This document shows, piece by piece, positions 15,117-24,388 of a DNA stretch of 34,241 nucleotides. Location of the stretch: positions 1-34,241 of the forward strand of contig CALFLJ010000009.1 of assembly GCA_937880335.1 (NCBI GenBank), read 5' to 3'. The notes under the pieces are model-generated. The model did not search any database, was not told where the DNA came from, and worked only from the letters and a program-made list of their open reading frames with translations. The position numbers were made by a program, and so were the translations under genes. This stretch comes from an uncultured Succinatimonas sp. (lineage in GTDB: Bacteria; Pseudomonadota; Gammaproteobacteria; Enterobacterales; Succinivibrionaceae). Positions within the stretch are counted from its first letter, which is position 1; each line of letters starts with the position of its first letter.

Positions 15117-16202
15117 TTAAATCTTACGTCGCTTTTTGGATGTTCTAAAACGGTTACCAAAGTTAAGAGGGATAACAACAAATAAAGTGAAAAATATGGG
15201 AACTATGTACAGACCTGGAATTAAAGAATATTCTCGTGAATTTAATAGATTATAAATAGCCAATAAGAATAAATAATAACTTACGTAAATAGCGAGGGCA
15301 GGACCTAATCTAGAGAAGCGACCCTGTCTTGGATTTGTCATAGACAAAGGAACTGCCACTAGAGTTAAAATAAAACAAGCAAAAATTGGAGCTAAACGCC
15401 ACTGAAACTCAACTTTGCAAGCTCGATCATCGGATTTTAATAAGTCTAAAGTTGACATACCTGAGACTGATTTATCATAAAAATCTTCTTCCGGTTTTAC
15501 CTGTACTGGTATTGCTAATTCTCTAAAAGATGTAACACGATAAGTACCGTCATCCATTGGGCCTTGATAGGAATTTCCATTTTTCAGATGTAGCCACTGT
15601 ACTTGATTCTTATCAAAGCTTATGTTTCCAGAATTTGAAATTGCAACTAACTCACTACCAAATGTACTTGAGATCACAATTACATTTCCTAATGATTTGT
15701 TCTTAGACTCATCCTCAACATTTTGAACATAAACAACATTATTTCCAAAGCTTGAAAAACGGCCACTTTCAATTGGCAAGTACTGAGGATTAGTTTCCGC
15801 ATCCGCCATTAAAGCTTTTTGATTAAATGCTGCTTGTGGCATTATGTAAAGAGAATTTATGCCTGTAGCTATAGATGTAATTAAGGCTAAAAACAAAGCG
15901 ATTTTTACAATATCATGACCTGAAAATCCAGCAGATCGCAAAACTACCATCTCAGAGTCTGAGGACAGACGACCTATTGCAACTAAGACTGCAATAAATA
16001 GAGTCAAAGGTAGCATAATAAAAATTATAGGTGGAACAGAATATAGAACTAATGAAGATACTATATCAACAGGAACACGTCCCGATGTCGCACGTCCAAT
16101 AAATTTAATAGTACTCTGACAGAGAAAAACTACCAACAAGATAACTGTCGTAGCTGCTTGTACTTTAAGAATTTCTTTAAAAATATACTTATAAATAATC
16201 AC
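15117..16202 (-). CDS. lptF: LPS export system permease LptF
   Basis: Partner of LptG in the LptB2FG exporter, 361 residues. Its start IIYKYIFKEILKVQAA resembles E. coli LptF. It has three N-terminal membrane segments (about 14-34, 50-80 and 100-122), the coupling motif SSDSEMVVLRSAGFSGHDIVK (about 81-101), a periplasmic jellyroll (about 125-265), and three C-terminal segments with FACFILTLVAVPLSMTNPRQGRFSRLGPA. Translation begins at GTG with AAGG 8 nt upstream, overlapping the holB stop 11 bp away, so it is read with mltG-tmk-holB. lptG, normally next, lies beyond the catabolic island. Confidence 0.96.
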   Translation of the reverse strand: MIIYKYIFKEILKVQAATTVILLVVFLCQSTIKFIGRATSGRVPVDIVSSLVLYSVPPIIFIMLPLTLFIAVLVAIGRLSSDSEMVVLRSAGFSGHDIVKIALFLALITSIATGINSLYIMPQAAFNQKALMADAETNPQYLPIESGRFSSFGNNVVYVQNVEDESKNKSLGNVIVISSTFGSELVAISNSGNISFDKNQVQWLHLKNGNSYQGPMDDGTYRVTSFRELAIPVQVKPEEDFYDKSVSGMSTLDLLKSDDRACKVEFQWRLAPIFACFILTLVAVPLSMTNPRQGRFSRLGPALAIYVSYYLFLLAIYNLLNSREYSLIPGLYIVPIFFTLFVVIPLNFGNRFRTSKKRRKI

Positions 16203-16213
16203 AATTATCGCCT

Positions 16214-17317
16214 TTAGTTTCGGCTGTTGAGACTTGCAACAAAATCTCTAAAAAAAGCCTGAGGGGCGCGAAGAGGCGTCCTATTTAGTCCTGACTGCAA
16301 ATTATTTAGCATCTTATGGGCTAAAAATAATTTCTCTGCTTTTATATTTGCCAGTGCTGTGCAATTTAAAGCTAACATTAGTGGTAAGTAAGCTAAATCA
16401 ACATGTGCCTTATATTTTAGCAAAGAACTTATAAAGACCTGCAATAAAGAACGTATTTCATCTAAAGATAAAATCGGTGCTTTAGCCTCTTTATTTTGTT
16501 CAAAGATTAAAGCAATAAACTCACTACTATCTTTTCTAAAACTTAAGGCATTAACTAAGGCATTTAGAATTTTCATGGCATGATCAAGTCTTCCATCAAC
16601 TATCATTTTGTATGAATCATCTGGAATATAAGAATTCAAGGACAAAGCTAAAGCCGCCTTATCTCTATCAATATTTAAACCCTGCAGCTCCAAAATTCCT
16701 GTCTTAAGATCAGGTGATGGTATGCTAATTTTATAAGCTCTTGACAAGATAGTTGGTAAAAGCGCACTTAAAGAATTAGTTAACATAATTATTAACGTAT
16801 CTTTAGGGGGCTCTTCAAAAGTCTTTAAAATTGCATTTTGGGCTGAAGACTGCATAAGATGAGCGTTCGAAATAACAGCCACCTTGCCATTATTTCCCAT
16901 ACTTGATTCCATAACCCATTCTTGAAAACGCCTTAAGGTATCAATGCGAAGAGATACAGCACTTCCCTTATTTGTATTATGCAAAAGATCAAAAGGCCTA
17001 TGACTTAAATCCAGCTCTTTTTCAAACTCATCTTTAGTAGAACTTAAAACAGCCAGAAAATCTGCAATGCTTACACTATTCCCCTCATTATCTAAAGTAA
17101 AATCTTGAGAGAAAAGTCGACAAGATGGACAGCTTCCACAAGGCAGACCGTCTTTATTTTCTCGACATAAATATAATTTTGCAATCTCTAAAGCTAATAT
17201 ATCTGTTTTAAGCCCCCTATCCCCTGAAATTATTAAAGCCGAAGGAAGTCGTCCAAGTTTAAATGCTTGTACAACCTCTTTATACGACTCATAAAGCCAA
17301 GGTTTTAGAACAGACAT
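16214..17317 (-). CDS. holB: DNA polymerase III delta-prime subunit
   Basis: Clamp-loader subunit that helps load the sliding clamp onto DNA, 367 residues. It has the zinc-binding cluster LCREN...PCGSCPSC (about 50-65), a degenerate nucleotide loop GDRGLKTD (about 32-39) as expected for the non-ATPase delta-prime, VAVISNAHLMQSSAQNAILKTFEEPP (about 150-175) and TILSRAYKI. The last reads SRA rather than the common SRC. The 13-bp overlap with tmk and the gene order mltG-tmk-holB follow E. coli. AAAGGA lies before the ATG, inside the tmk end. Confidence 0.94.
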   Translation of the reverse strand: MSVLKPWLYESYKEVVQAFKLGRLPSALIISGDRGLKTDILALEIAKLYLCRENKDGLPCGSCPSCRLFSQDFTLDNEGNSVSIADFLAVLSSTKDEFEKELDLSHRPFDLLHNTNKGSAVSLRIDTLRRFQEWVMESSMGNNGKVAVISNAHLMQSSAQNAILKTFEEPPKDTLIIMLTNSLSALLPTILSRAYKISIPSPDLKTGILELQGLNIDRDKAALALSLNSYIPDDSYKMIVDGRLDHAMKILNALVNALSFRKDSSEFIALIFEQNKEAKAPILSLDEIRSLLQVFISSLLKYKAHVDLAYLPLMLALNCTALANIKAEKLFLAHKMLNNLQSGLNRTPLRAPQAFFRDFVASLNSRN

Positions 17318-17925
17318 GAAATTTCCTTTATTGCGTTTTTCTCAACAGTATCCATATCAAGACTTGCATCAATTATTTTAACCACATCACTATGCTTATG
17401 TGCGTAATCTAAATAGCTCTCTCTAACACGTGTAAAAAAATCCATTTTAGATCTTTCAAATCTGTCTAACTGTCCGCGCTCTCTTACGCGCTCCATACCA
17501 GCTTTAGGGCTTATATCTAAAAGCAGTGTAAGATCAGGTCTAAAATCACCTATAGCAATCTCTCTGGCTTTTGTAATCAAACTAAGATCCATGCCTCTCC
17601 CTCCGCCTTGATAGGCAATAGAAGAGAGATCATGTCTATCACAGATTACATCCACGCCTTTATTTAATAAAGGAATAATCTTAGTATTTACCAATTGAGC
17701 TCTAGCTGCATACATAAGCAAAAGCTCAGCCTTATCGCATAGATCCTCATCCTCTCGAGCTGTTTTTAAAATCTTACGTATATCCTCAGCAATCGGAGTT
17801 CCACCAGGCTCTCTGACACAAAAGACCTCTCTACCCTTAGATTTTAAAAAACTCTCAATTTTAGGAATAAGAGTTGATTTTCCAGCACCTTCAGTGCCCT
17901 CTAGGGTAATAAACAAACCGGACAT
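17305..17925 (-). CDS. tmk: Thymidylate kinase
   Basis: Phosphorylates dTMP to dTDP. The 206-residue length is typical. The P-loop GTEGAGKST is at 10-18, the DRH motif VICDRHDLSSIAYQGGGRG follows in the middle, REPGGTPIAEDIR binds substrate, and the lid RERGQLDRFE is present. AAAGG precedes the ATG. It overlaps holB by 13 bp and follows mltG by 89 bp. Confidence 0.97.
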   Translation of the reverse strand: MSGLFITLEGTEGAGKSTLIPKIESFLKSKGREVFCVREPGGTPIAEDIRKILKTAREDEDLCDKAELLLMYAARAQLVNTKIIPLLNKGVDVICDRHDLSSIAYQGGGRGMDLSLITKAREIAIGDFRPDLTLLLDISPKAGMERVRERGQLDRFERSKMDFFTRVRESYLDYAHKHSDVVKIIDASLDMDTVEKNAIKEISCLF

Positions 17926-18014
17926 GGCAAACCTTTATCTAAAAGTTCTAATAAAATATAAAAAATTTTGATTTAATTCTAAACGAAAGAAACAATACAA
18001 AAAAGTTTACGGAT

Positions 18015-19133
18015 TTAATTTTTTTGATTTTGACTTTCTCTCTCAAGACTAGCCTGCTCTTTTTTATAAGCTCTAACTTTAGCTCTATACTGTGATACAG
18101 CCCTATTGTGTTCTTTTAGGGTTTCACTAAAAACATGTCCTGAGGTTGGAGAAAAATCCTTTGCTACAAAATACAAGGCCTTTGATTTTGCAGGATGTAA
18201 AACTGCATCAATACTGCTTTCTTGAGGCATGGATATAGGTGTTGGGGTCAAGCCTAATCTTGTATAAGTATTATAATCAGTGTCTTTATTTAGATGTTCT
18301 CGAGTCAGCTTTCCTGAAAATGACGGTGAGATACCATACATTACTGTAGGATCTGTCTGTAAGCGCATTCTCTTATTTAGTCGATTATAAAATACGGCCG
18401 CAACATAAGGGCGTTCATCTGCAAGTAAAGTTTCCCTCTCTACAATTGAGGCTAAAATTAGCGCCTCATAGGGATCTTTTAAAATAATATCTTTATCACG
18501 ATTATCCCAAGCTTCTTTCATATATGTTGCCATTTTATGCAGAGACTGCTTTAAGACGCTCATAAAAGGTTCTCTCTCAGGCATTGGATAAGTGGCGGGC
18601 ATAAGAAGTCCCTCAAGTGAGTCCTTAGCTCCTCCTAGTGCCTTAAGTAAATCAGGATCTTTTTCAAAAATATCCTCTAAAAGCTTTTTAGGATTCTCTA
18701 TTGCTTTATAAAATACAGGATCACTCAAACCAGTCTTTTTTAATTTATTTAATAGTGAGTTAAAAGTTGAACCTTCTACAATTACCACTGTAGGATAAAC
18801 TTTTTCTACTACATTACCCTTAACCATATCCTCTAGTAACTCAGGGAATGTTTTTGAGCCATCAACCAGATAATCGCCAGCTTGAATATTAGTAAGATTA
18901 GGATTTTTCTTTAACCACAAATAAACTAAAGGCAAAAAGTGACTATCAGATAAGAGATCATCTGCAACCTTACGAGCTGATGCCCCCTCAACTAAGGTAT
19001 AAACTCCATCACGTTTAGGGATTTTATAGCTTGTAACACTTTGCATTGCCTCAAAGAATAGAATTCCTATAATACAAATCACAAGTACCATAGAGAGAAA
19101 AAGACTAAAAAAAATTTTTTGTTTTTTGCTCAT
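18015..19133 (-). CDS. mltG: Endolytic murein transglycosylase MltG (YceG)
   Basis: Inner-membrane enzyme that cuts nascent glycan strands of peptidoglycan. It has 372 residues, with a lysine-rich start and one membrane anchor (about 8-28), a LysM-like region (about 40-95) and the YceG domain. The catalytic glutamate is Glu232 in ASIVERET (E. coli Glu218), followed by VAAVFYNRLNKRMRLQTDPTVMYGI. The frame is open from a TTG at 19154, but the AAGGA at 19148-19144 lies in that extension and serves the ATG at 19133. It heads the mltG-tmk-holB-lptF unit. Confidence 0.95.
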   Translation of the reverse strand: MSKKQKIFFSLFLSMVLVICIIGILFFEAMQSVTSYKIPKRDGVYTLVEGASARKVADDLLSDSHFLPLVYLWLKKNPNLTNIQAGDYLVDGSKTFPELLEDMVKGNVVEKVYPTVVIVEGSTFNSLLNKLKKTGLSDPVFYKAIENPKKLLEDIFEKDPDLLKALGGAKDSLEGLLMPATYPMPEREPFMSVLKQSLHKMATYMKEAWDNRDKDIILKDPYEALILASIVERETLLADERPYVAAVFYNRLNKRMRLQTDPTVMYGISPSFSGKLTREHLNKDTDYNTYTRLGLTPTPISMPQESSIDAVLHPAKSKALYFVAKDFSPTSGHVFSETLKEHNRAVSQYRAKVRAYKKEQASLERESQNQKN

Positions 19134-19163
19134 AAATAAAAAATCCTTAGACAATTTTATCTA

Positions 19164-19172
19164 ATTTTAACA
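19164..19172 (-). promoter_or_regulatory. Possible extended -10 promoter of mltG
   Basis: Minus-strand TGTTAAAAT (19172-19164) is an extended -10 without a good -35. It would place the transcript start about 24 nt before the ATG, with the ribosome site between. Confidence 0.35.
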
Positions 19173-19512
19173 AATAACTTTAGCTTTTTTCTTTATTATC
19201 TTTTACACATAACTTTGCATAGGATACAAAAATAACCCACCTTAGAAAACCACCTACTCTTTATTGCAACCTTGTTTGGATTTTAATCTTTGATTATTTG
19301 AAATTGATAAAGATGTAGCTTAGGAAAATCAAAGTTATAAAAGTAAAACAAAACTATATACAGGTAAGATTATATTTTTACTAAAAACTCTTATTTACTT
19401 ATAAAAGTTAAGTCTGTGAGAAACGTTACGTTATGGTGTAAAATAACAAGTTTAATAAATTCAAAAAGAGCACTTTCACTTAAGACCAATAAAACAAAAG
19501 GTTCAATTATTT
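19173..19512. other. mltG-valS divergent intergenic region
   Basis: A+T-rich and gene-free. I see no T-box, attenuator or strong dyad. A TAAAAT at 19439-19444 could be the valS -10, but its -35 is poor. Confidence 0.4.
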
Positions 19513-22383
19513 ATGGAAATGGAAAAGACCTATCAGCCGGAACAATTTGAAAACGGCATTTATCAAAAATGGGAAGAGGACGGTTTATTTAAACCTAATG
19601 GAGATACCTCTCAACCTGCCTATTCCATCGCTTTGCCTCCGCCTAATGTGACAGGCTCTCTCCATATGGGACATGCCTTCCAGCAGACCATTATGGATAC
19701 TTTAATTCGTTATCACCGTATGCTTGGTAATAACACTCTATGGCAATGCGGTACAGATCATGCTGGTATTGCAACTCAAATGGTTGTAGAGCGCAAATTA
19801 GCTAAGGAAGAAAATTTAACCCGTCATGATCTAGGTCGTGAAGCTTTTATCAATCGCATTTGGGATTGGAAAGCTCAATCAGGCGGTACCATCACCAAGC
19901 AAATGCGTCGTTTAGGTACATCTGTTGATTGGACCCGAGAGCGTTTTACCATGGATGAAGGTCTCTCACGCGCCGTATTAGAAGTCTTTGTACGCTTATA
20001 TGATGAGGATCTTATCTATCGTGGTAAACGCCTAGTTAACTGGGATCCAAAACTACGTACGGCAATCTCCGACCTTGAGGTAGAAAACCGTGATGTAAAA
20101 GGCTTTATGTGGTATGTAAAGTATAAACTTGCAGATGGAGTTAAAACCTCTGACGGTAAAGATTACCTAATGATCGCCACTACCCGCCCTGAAACTATGT
20201 TAGGTGATACTGCAGTTGCAGTTAACCCTCAAGACGAGCGCTTTAAATCTGTTGTAGGCAAATTCCTTGAATTGCCTTTAGTTGGTCGTCGTATTCCAAT
20301 TATTGCCGATATACATGCAGATATGACCACAGGTACAGGTTGTGTGAAGATAACACCAGCTCATGACTTTAATGACTACGCTGTAGGTAAGCGTTGCAAG
20401 CTCTTAATGCTAAATATATTAACTGAAGATGCTCATATCCGTGAGGAAGCTGAGGTTTTCGATTATAACGGTGTCAAATCCGATGCCATATCAGGTTATA
20501 TTCCAGAGGCATACCGTAATCTAGACCGCTTTGAGGCTCGTGACAAGATTGTTGAAGACTTAAAAGCTTTAGGTCTTTTAGATCATATTGAAGATCACGC
20601 CCTGTCTCAGCCATTTGGTGATCGCGGTGGCGTACCTATTGAGCCTATGCTTACCGATCAGTGGTATGTCCGTGCTTCTGTTTTAGGCAAACCTGCTGTT
20701 GAAGCAGTAAAGGACGGTCGTATTAAGTTTGTTCCTGCTCAATATGAGAATATGTATTTCTCCTGGATGAATGATCTGCAAGACTGGTGTATTTCTCGAC
20801 AGCTATGGTGGGGTCACCGTATTCCTGCTTGGTATGATGAAAACGGAAAAGTCTATGTAGCTCGCAGTGAAGAGGAATGCCGTAAAAAATATTCTCTTGC
20901 AGATGATTTTAAACTTAATCGTGATCCGGATGTGCTCGATACATGGTTCTCCTCAGCTTTATGGACCTTCTCAACCTTAGGATGGCCAGATAATACCCCT
21001 GAGCTAAAGGCCTTCCATCCAACCTCATGCCTGGTAACAGGATTTGACATTATCTTCTTCTGGGTAGCTCGCATGATTATGATGACCATGCACTTTATGA
21101 AGAACGAAGATGGTACTCCGCAAGTTCCATTTAAAACTGTTTATGTAACAGGTCTTATACGCGACGAAGAAGGTAAGAAAATGTCAAAGTCTAAGGGAAA
21201 TGTCTTAGATCCTTTAGACATGATCGACGGTATTGGAATTGATGAATTAGTAGGTAAAAGAACTGCTAATATGATGCAGCCTCAAATGGCTGAGAAGATT
21301 GCCAAGCGCACACGGAAACAATTCCCTGATGGAATTGCAGCTCATGGAACAGACGCTTTACGCTTTACCTTATGTGCATTAGCATCTAATGGTCGTGATA
21401 TTAACTGGGATATGAAGCGTTTAGATGGCTATCGCAACTTCTGTAACAAGATTTGGAACGCTTCCCGTTTTGTGCTTATGAATGTAGGCAATATGCAGTT
21501 ACATAAGCCATTAGCAAAAGATCTTTCTCTTGCAGACAGATTCATTCGTTCAAAACTTAGCAAAGCTATTTTTGATGTTAAAAACTATATTGAAGCTTAT
21601 AGATTTGACCAAGTTGCTGTATCCTTGTACGAATTTATTTGGAATGAATACTGCGACTGGTATTTAGAGTTCACTAAAGCTATCTTAAAATCAGAAGAAA
21701 TAAGTGCAGAGCAAAAGAATGCAACTGCTTGGACTTTAGTTGAAGTTCTTGAAACTATGATGCGTTTAGCTCACCCTGTAATGCCTTTCTTAACTGAAAC
21801 TATTTGGCAACAAACAGCTCCTATGCTAGGTTGCATGAACGAGCAGAAGACTATTATGACTAAAGCCTATCCACAACCTTCTGACTTTGCGATTGATGAT
21901 CAAGCTGAGGAGCAGATAGCATTCATAAAAGACTTTGCGACCACTGTTCGTAATCTGCGTGCAGAAATGAAGGTTGGTCCATCTACAACCTTAGCTCCTT
22001 TCATGCGTGGAGCTAGTGAGGCAGAGCGTAAGTGCTGTGAAGATAACTTCATTTACATTAAAAACTTAGCCAATATTGAACCGATAAAATTCATGTCTAA
22101 GGACGATGAAATTCCACCTTGCGCAAGTAAACCTCTACGTAAGGCAGAGGTAATGATACCTATGGCTGATCTCATAAATAAAGAAGATGAGATCAAGCGA
22201 TTAACCGGTATGATTGCTAAGCTTGAGGCTAATATTAAAGGTGGTGAGGCTAAGCTTAATAATGAAGCATTCGTGTCTAAAGCTCCTGCAAAGATTATTG
22301 AAGGTGCTAAAGCTCAACTTGAACTAAATAAGACACAACTAGCAAAAGTTCTCTCTCAGTTAGAAACTCTTAAAAATCTTTAA
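19513..22383 (+). CDS. valS: Valyl-tRNA synthetase
   Basis: Class I synthetase that charges tRNA-Val, 956 residues. The HIGH-type motif is HMGH (51-54) in [15 protein letters not shown], and KMSKS is at about 556-560. The editing-domain pieces [16 protein letters not shown] and [16 protein letters not shown] are present, as is the C-terminal coiled coil (about 890-956, rich in Lys, Glu and Leu). AAAGG lies 11 nt before the first ATG. A second ATG two codons later (MEKTYQPEQ) matches the E. coli start but has no spaced ribosome site, so the first is kept. It is divergent from mltG. In E. coli valS also lies near lptFG. Confidence 0.97.
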   Translation: MEMEKTYQPEQFENGIYQKWEEDGLFKPNGDTSQPAYSIALPPPNVTGSLHMGHAFQQTIMDTLIRYHRMLGNNTLWQCGTDHAGIATQMVVERKLAKEENLTRHDLGREAFINRIWDWKAQSGGTITKQMRRLGTSVDWTRERFTMDEGLSRAVLEVFVRLYDEDLIYRGKRLVNWDPKLRTAISDLEVENRDVKGFMWYVKYKLADGVKTSDGKDYLMIATTRPETMLGDTAVAVNPQDERFKSVVGKFLELPLVGRRIPIIADIHADMTTGTGCVKITPAHDFNDYAVGKRCKLLMLNILTEDAHIREEAEVFDYNGVKSDAISGYIPEAYRNLDRFEARDKIVEDLKALGLLDHIEDHALSQPFGDRGGVPIEPMLTDQWYVRASVLGKPAVEAVKDGRIKFVPAQYENMYFSWMNDLQDWCISRQLWWGHRIPAWYDENGKVYVARSEEECRKKYSLADDFKLNRDPDVLDTWFSSALWTFSTLGWPDNTPELKAFHPTSCLVTGFDIIFFWVARMIMMTMHFMKNEDGTPQVPFKTVYVTGLIRDEEGKKMSKSKGNVLDPLDMIDGIGIDELVGKRTANMMQPQMAEKIAKRTRKQFPDGIAAHGTDALRFTLCALASNGRDINWDMKRLDGYRNFCNKIWNASRFVLMNVGNMQLHKPLAKDLSLADRFIRSKLSKAIFDVKNYIEAYRFDQVAVSLYEFIWNEYCDWYLEFTKAILKSEEISAEQKNATAWTLVEVLETMMRLAHPVMPFLTETIWQQTAPMLGCMNEQKTIMTKAYPQPSDFAIDDQAEEQIAFIKDFATTVRNLRAEMKVGPSTTLAPFMRGASEAERKCCEDNFIYIKNLANIEPIKFMSKDDEIPPCASKPLRKAEVMIPMADLINKEDEIKRLTGMIAKLEANIKGGEAKLNNEAFVSKAPAKIIEGAKAQLELNKTQLAKVLSQLETLKNL

Positions 22384-22402
22384 AATTTAAAATCATCTAA
22401 TT

Positions 22403-22437
22403 AAAAAATGCGTCATAATATTATGACGCATTTTTTT
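22403..22437 (+). terminator. Intrinsic terminator of valS
   Basis: A perfect palindrome (core TGCGTCATAAT/ATTATGACGCA) flanked by an A run and followed by seven T. The flanking A run on its left means it could also work leftwards. Confidence 0.9.
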
Positions 22438-22611
22438 AGAGTCATAAATAAAGTCTTGTAACTATAAGTTGCTTTACCTTTTAACTCTATGATTTTTATT
22501 AGATATTCAAGAATAAATCATAAAGAAACAAATTTCATATCCTAAGCATAATCTAAGCTTTCTCTTATACACTTATGTATGAAAAAAAAATAATTATAAA
22601 AGGGAAATATT

Positions 22612-22842
22612 ATGAAAATTTTTAGGGGAAAGAGTTTAAATAAGATCAAAAAGGGAACAGATGAAATTTTACTATTGTTGATTTTCTTTTTCGTAAGTTT
22701 TACCTTAGGCTTTATGGCGTTTGGACAAAACGAAATGATAGGAAACAAGCAAATAACATATGTAAGTAAAAATATAAACAATCAAAATTTTTCTATTTTT
22801 GACAAAACTAAATTTGTAACACAATCAAAGAAGTTGGCTTGA
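22612..22842 (+). CDS. Small single-span membrane protein, unknown function
   Basis: A 76-residue protein with a basic N-terminus (MKIFRGKSLNKIKKG), one strongly hydrophobic segment at about 20-38 (rich in Leu, Ile and Phe), and a polar C-terminal tail with lysine and asparagine. A good ribosome site AAAGGGA lies 6 nt before the ATG. The topology suggests N-in, C-out. It sits between the valS terminator and the convergent metY gene, so it forms its own unit. I recognise no family. The opposite-strand frame here is less credible because it lacks a ribosome site. Confidence 0.55.
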   Translation: MKIFRGKSLNKIKKGTDEILLLLIFFFVSFTLGFMAFGQNEMIGNKQITYVSKNINNQNFSIFDKTKFVTQSKKLA

Positions 22843-22848
22843 AATTTA

Positions 22849-22881
22849 ATATCCTCTTAAAACAAGGATCTAAGAGGATAT
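22849..22881. terminator. Stem-loop between the small gene and metY
   Basis: An 11-bp perfect inverted repeat (ATATCCTCTTA/TAAGAGGATAT) with an 11-nt loop between two convergent genes. T runs are weak on both sides, so it may be a shared inefficient terminator. Confidence 0.5.
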
Positions 22882-22899
22882 AAATATATAGATATTAAA

Positions 22900-24177
22900 T
22901 TAAACCTTATCTAAGGCCTGCTCTAGATCAGAAATAATATCTGAAACGCTCTCAAGACCTACAGATAAACGTACTAAACCTGGGGTAATACCACACGCAA
23001 CTAATTGCTCATCTGAAAGTTGTCTATGAGTTGCACTGGCAGGATGCAATAAACAGGTTCTAATGTCGGCTACGTGAACCTCTGGAGATGCAAGCTTTAC
23101 ATTGTCAATTAAATCTGCACCTGCCTTGCGACCTCCCTTAAGAATTATTGACATAACTCCTGAGCATAAACCATCTTTTAGATATTTTTTAGCTAATTGG
23201 TAGTCCTCTGATGATTGAAGACCTGGGTAAATTATTTTCTCGATCTTAGGATGTTTTTCTAAATAACTAGCAACCTCAAGCGCGTTCTCACTGTGCTTAC
23301 GGATTCTAAGTCCTAAGGTTTCTAATCCTAAATTAATATAGAACGCCCCCTGCGCTGTCTGGCAGATACCTAAATCACGCATAATTTGAGCACGAGCTTT
23401 TACGATAAAAGCGGCTTTTCCAAATGCCTTGGTATATACAAGACCATGGTATGAATCATCGGGAGTTACAAACTCTGGGAATTTTGGTGATAGCGTCCAA
23501 TCAAAATTACCGCTATCAACTACAACGCCACCTACCTGAACAGCGTGACCATCCATATATTTGGTTGTAGAGTGAATAACAATATCCGCTCCAAAATCAA
23601 ATGGACGACATAAGAATGGAGTGGCGAAAGTATTATCAACTATTAAAGGAACTTGATGAGTGTGGGCTATTTTTGCCATCCGCTCGATATCAAGTACTCT
23701 TAGTGCAGGATTTGCTAATGTCTCACAAAAGAAAGCTTTTGTATTGTCCTTAAAAGCTTTAGAAATTTCCTCACTTGAAGAATTTTGGTCAATAAATGTA
23801 ACATCAATCCCCATACGCTTAAAAGTTACAGCCATAAGGTTGAATGTTCCACCATAAACACAAGAACTACAAACTAAATGGTCGCCAGCTTTAGCCAAGG
23901 TTAAGACTGCAGCTAATGTTGCAGCCTGACCTGATGATGTACACATAGCGCCGACACCACCCTCAAGGGCTGCAATTTTCTTTTCAACTGCATCTACGGT
24001 TGGATTTGCCAATCGGGTATAAAAGAATCCTTCGCTTTTAAGATCAAACAGATCTGCAATGGCTTGGGTTGAATTATAGCGGAATGTAGTACTCTGACAA
24101 ATCGGAACTACACTTGGACCACCATTTTCAGGGGTATAACCTGCATGTAAACTTAAAGTTTCTAAATTCTGACTCAC
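22900..24177 (-). CDS. metY: O-acetylhomoserine sulfhydrylase (aminocarboxypropyltransferase)
   Basis: PLP enzyme that makes homocysteine from O-acetylhomoserine and sulfide in methionine synthesis. It has 425 residues, nearer the longer MetY type than the roughly 390-residue MetB/MetC type. The N-terminal LHAGYTPENGGPSVVPICQSTTFRY and YTRLANPTVDAVEKKIAALEGG are diagnostic. Asp181 (VDNTFATP) and the PLP lysine Lys206 (HSTTKYMDGH) are present, and the C-terminal HPASATHRQL closes the active site. Translation starts at GTG with AAGGAG upstream, separated by six C. It is monocistronic. No MetJ box is visible upstream. Confidence 0.93.
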   Translation of the reverse strand: MSQNLETLSLHAGYTPENGGPSVVPICQSTTFRYNSTQAIADLFDLKSEGFFYTRLANPTVDAVEKKIAALEGGVGAMCTSSGQAATLAAVLTLAKAGDHLVCSSCVYGGTFNLMAVTFKRMGIDVTFIDQNSSSEEISKAFKDNTKAFFCETLANPALRVLDIERMAKIAHTHQVPLIVDNTFATPFLCRPFDFGADIVIHSTTKYMDGHAVQVGGVVVDSGNFDWTLSPKFPEFVTPDDSYHGLVYTKAFGKAAFIVKARAQIMRDLGICQTAQGAFYINLGLETLGLRIRKHSENALEVASYLEKHPKIEKIIYPGLQSSEDYQLAKKYLKDGLCSGVMSIILKGGRKAGADLIDNVKLASPEVHVADIRTCLLHPASATHRQLSDEQLVACGITPGLVRLSVGLESVSDIISDLEQALDKV

Positions 24178-24298
24178 GGGGGGCTCCTTAGCAATAAGTC
24201 AATTTGTGAAACCTAATCTTATGTCACTTATACTTTTAGATGCAATTTAAAATTTATTTGATTGATTTTAGTGCAAAATTTAGTTTACTAAAAATTAT

Positions 24299-24372
24299 AA
24301 AAAAATCCCCAATTTAGGGTGTCACCAGTAAGTTGAACAAACTTATTTAGGACACCGTAAAACTGGGGATTT
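24299..24372 (-). terminator. Long structured terminator of ispH (possible miniature repeat)
   Basis: On the minus strand an outer stem AAATCCCCA/TGGGGATTT encloses GGTGTC/GACACC and then TAAGTT/AACTTA, giving a single hairpin of about 66 nt. A run of seven T follows. It begins 17 nt after the ispH stop. The size and the near-matching arms (about 23 of 29 positions) are more than a simple terminator needs. Confidence 0.8.
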
Positions 24373-24388
24373 ATATAAATAAATTTAG

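Noticed and set aside
19134..19512. T-box or attenuator upstream of valS
   Set aside because: No specifier-type stem, T-box motif or antiterminator was seen.
22542..22781. 79-codon minus-strand frame opposite the small membrane protein
   Set aside because: It lacks a ribosome site, whereas the plus-strand frame has AAAGGGA at good spacing.
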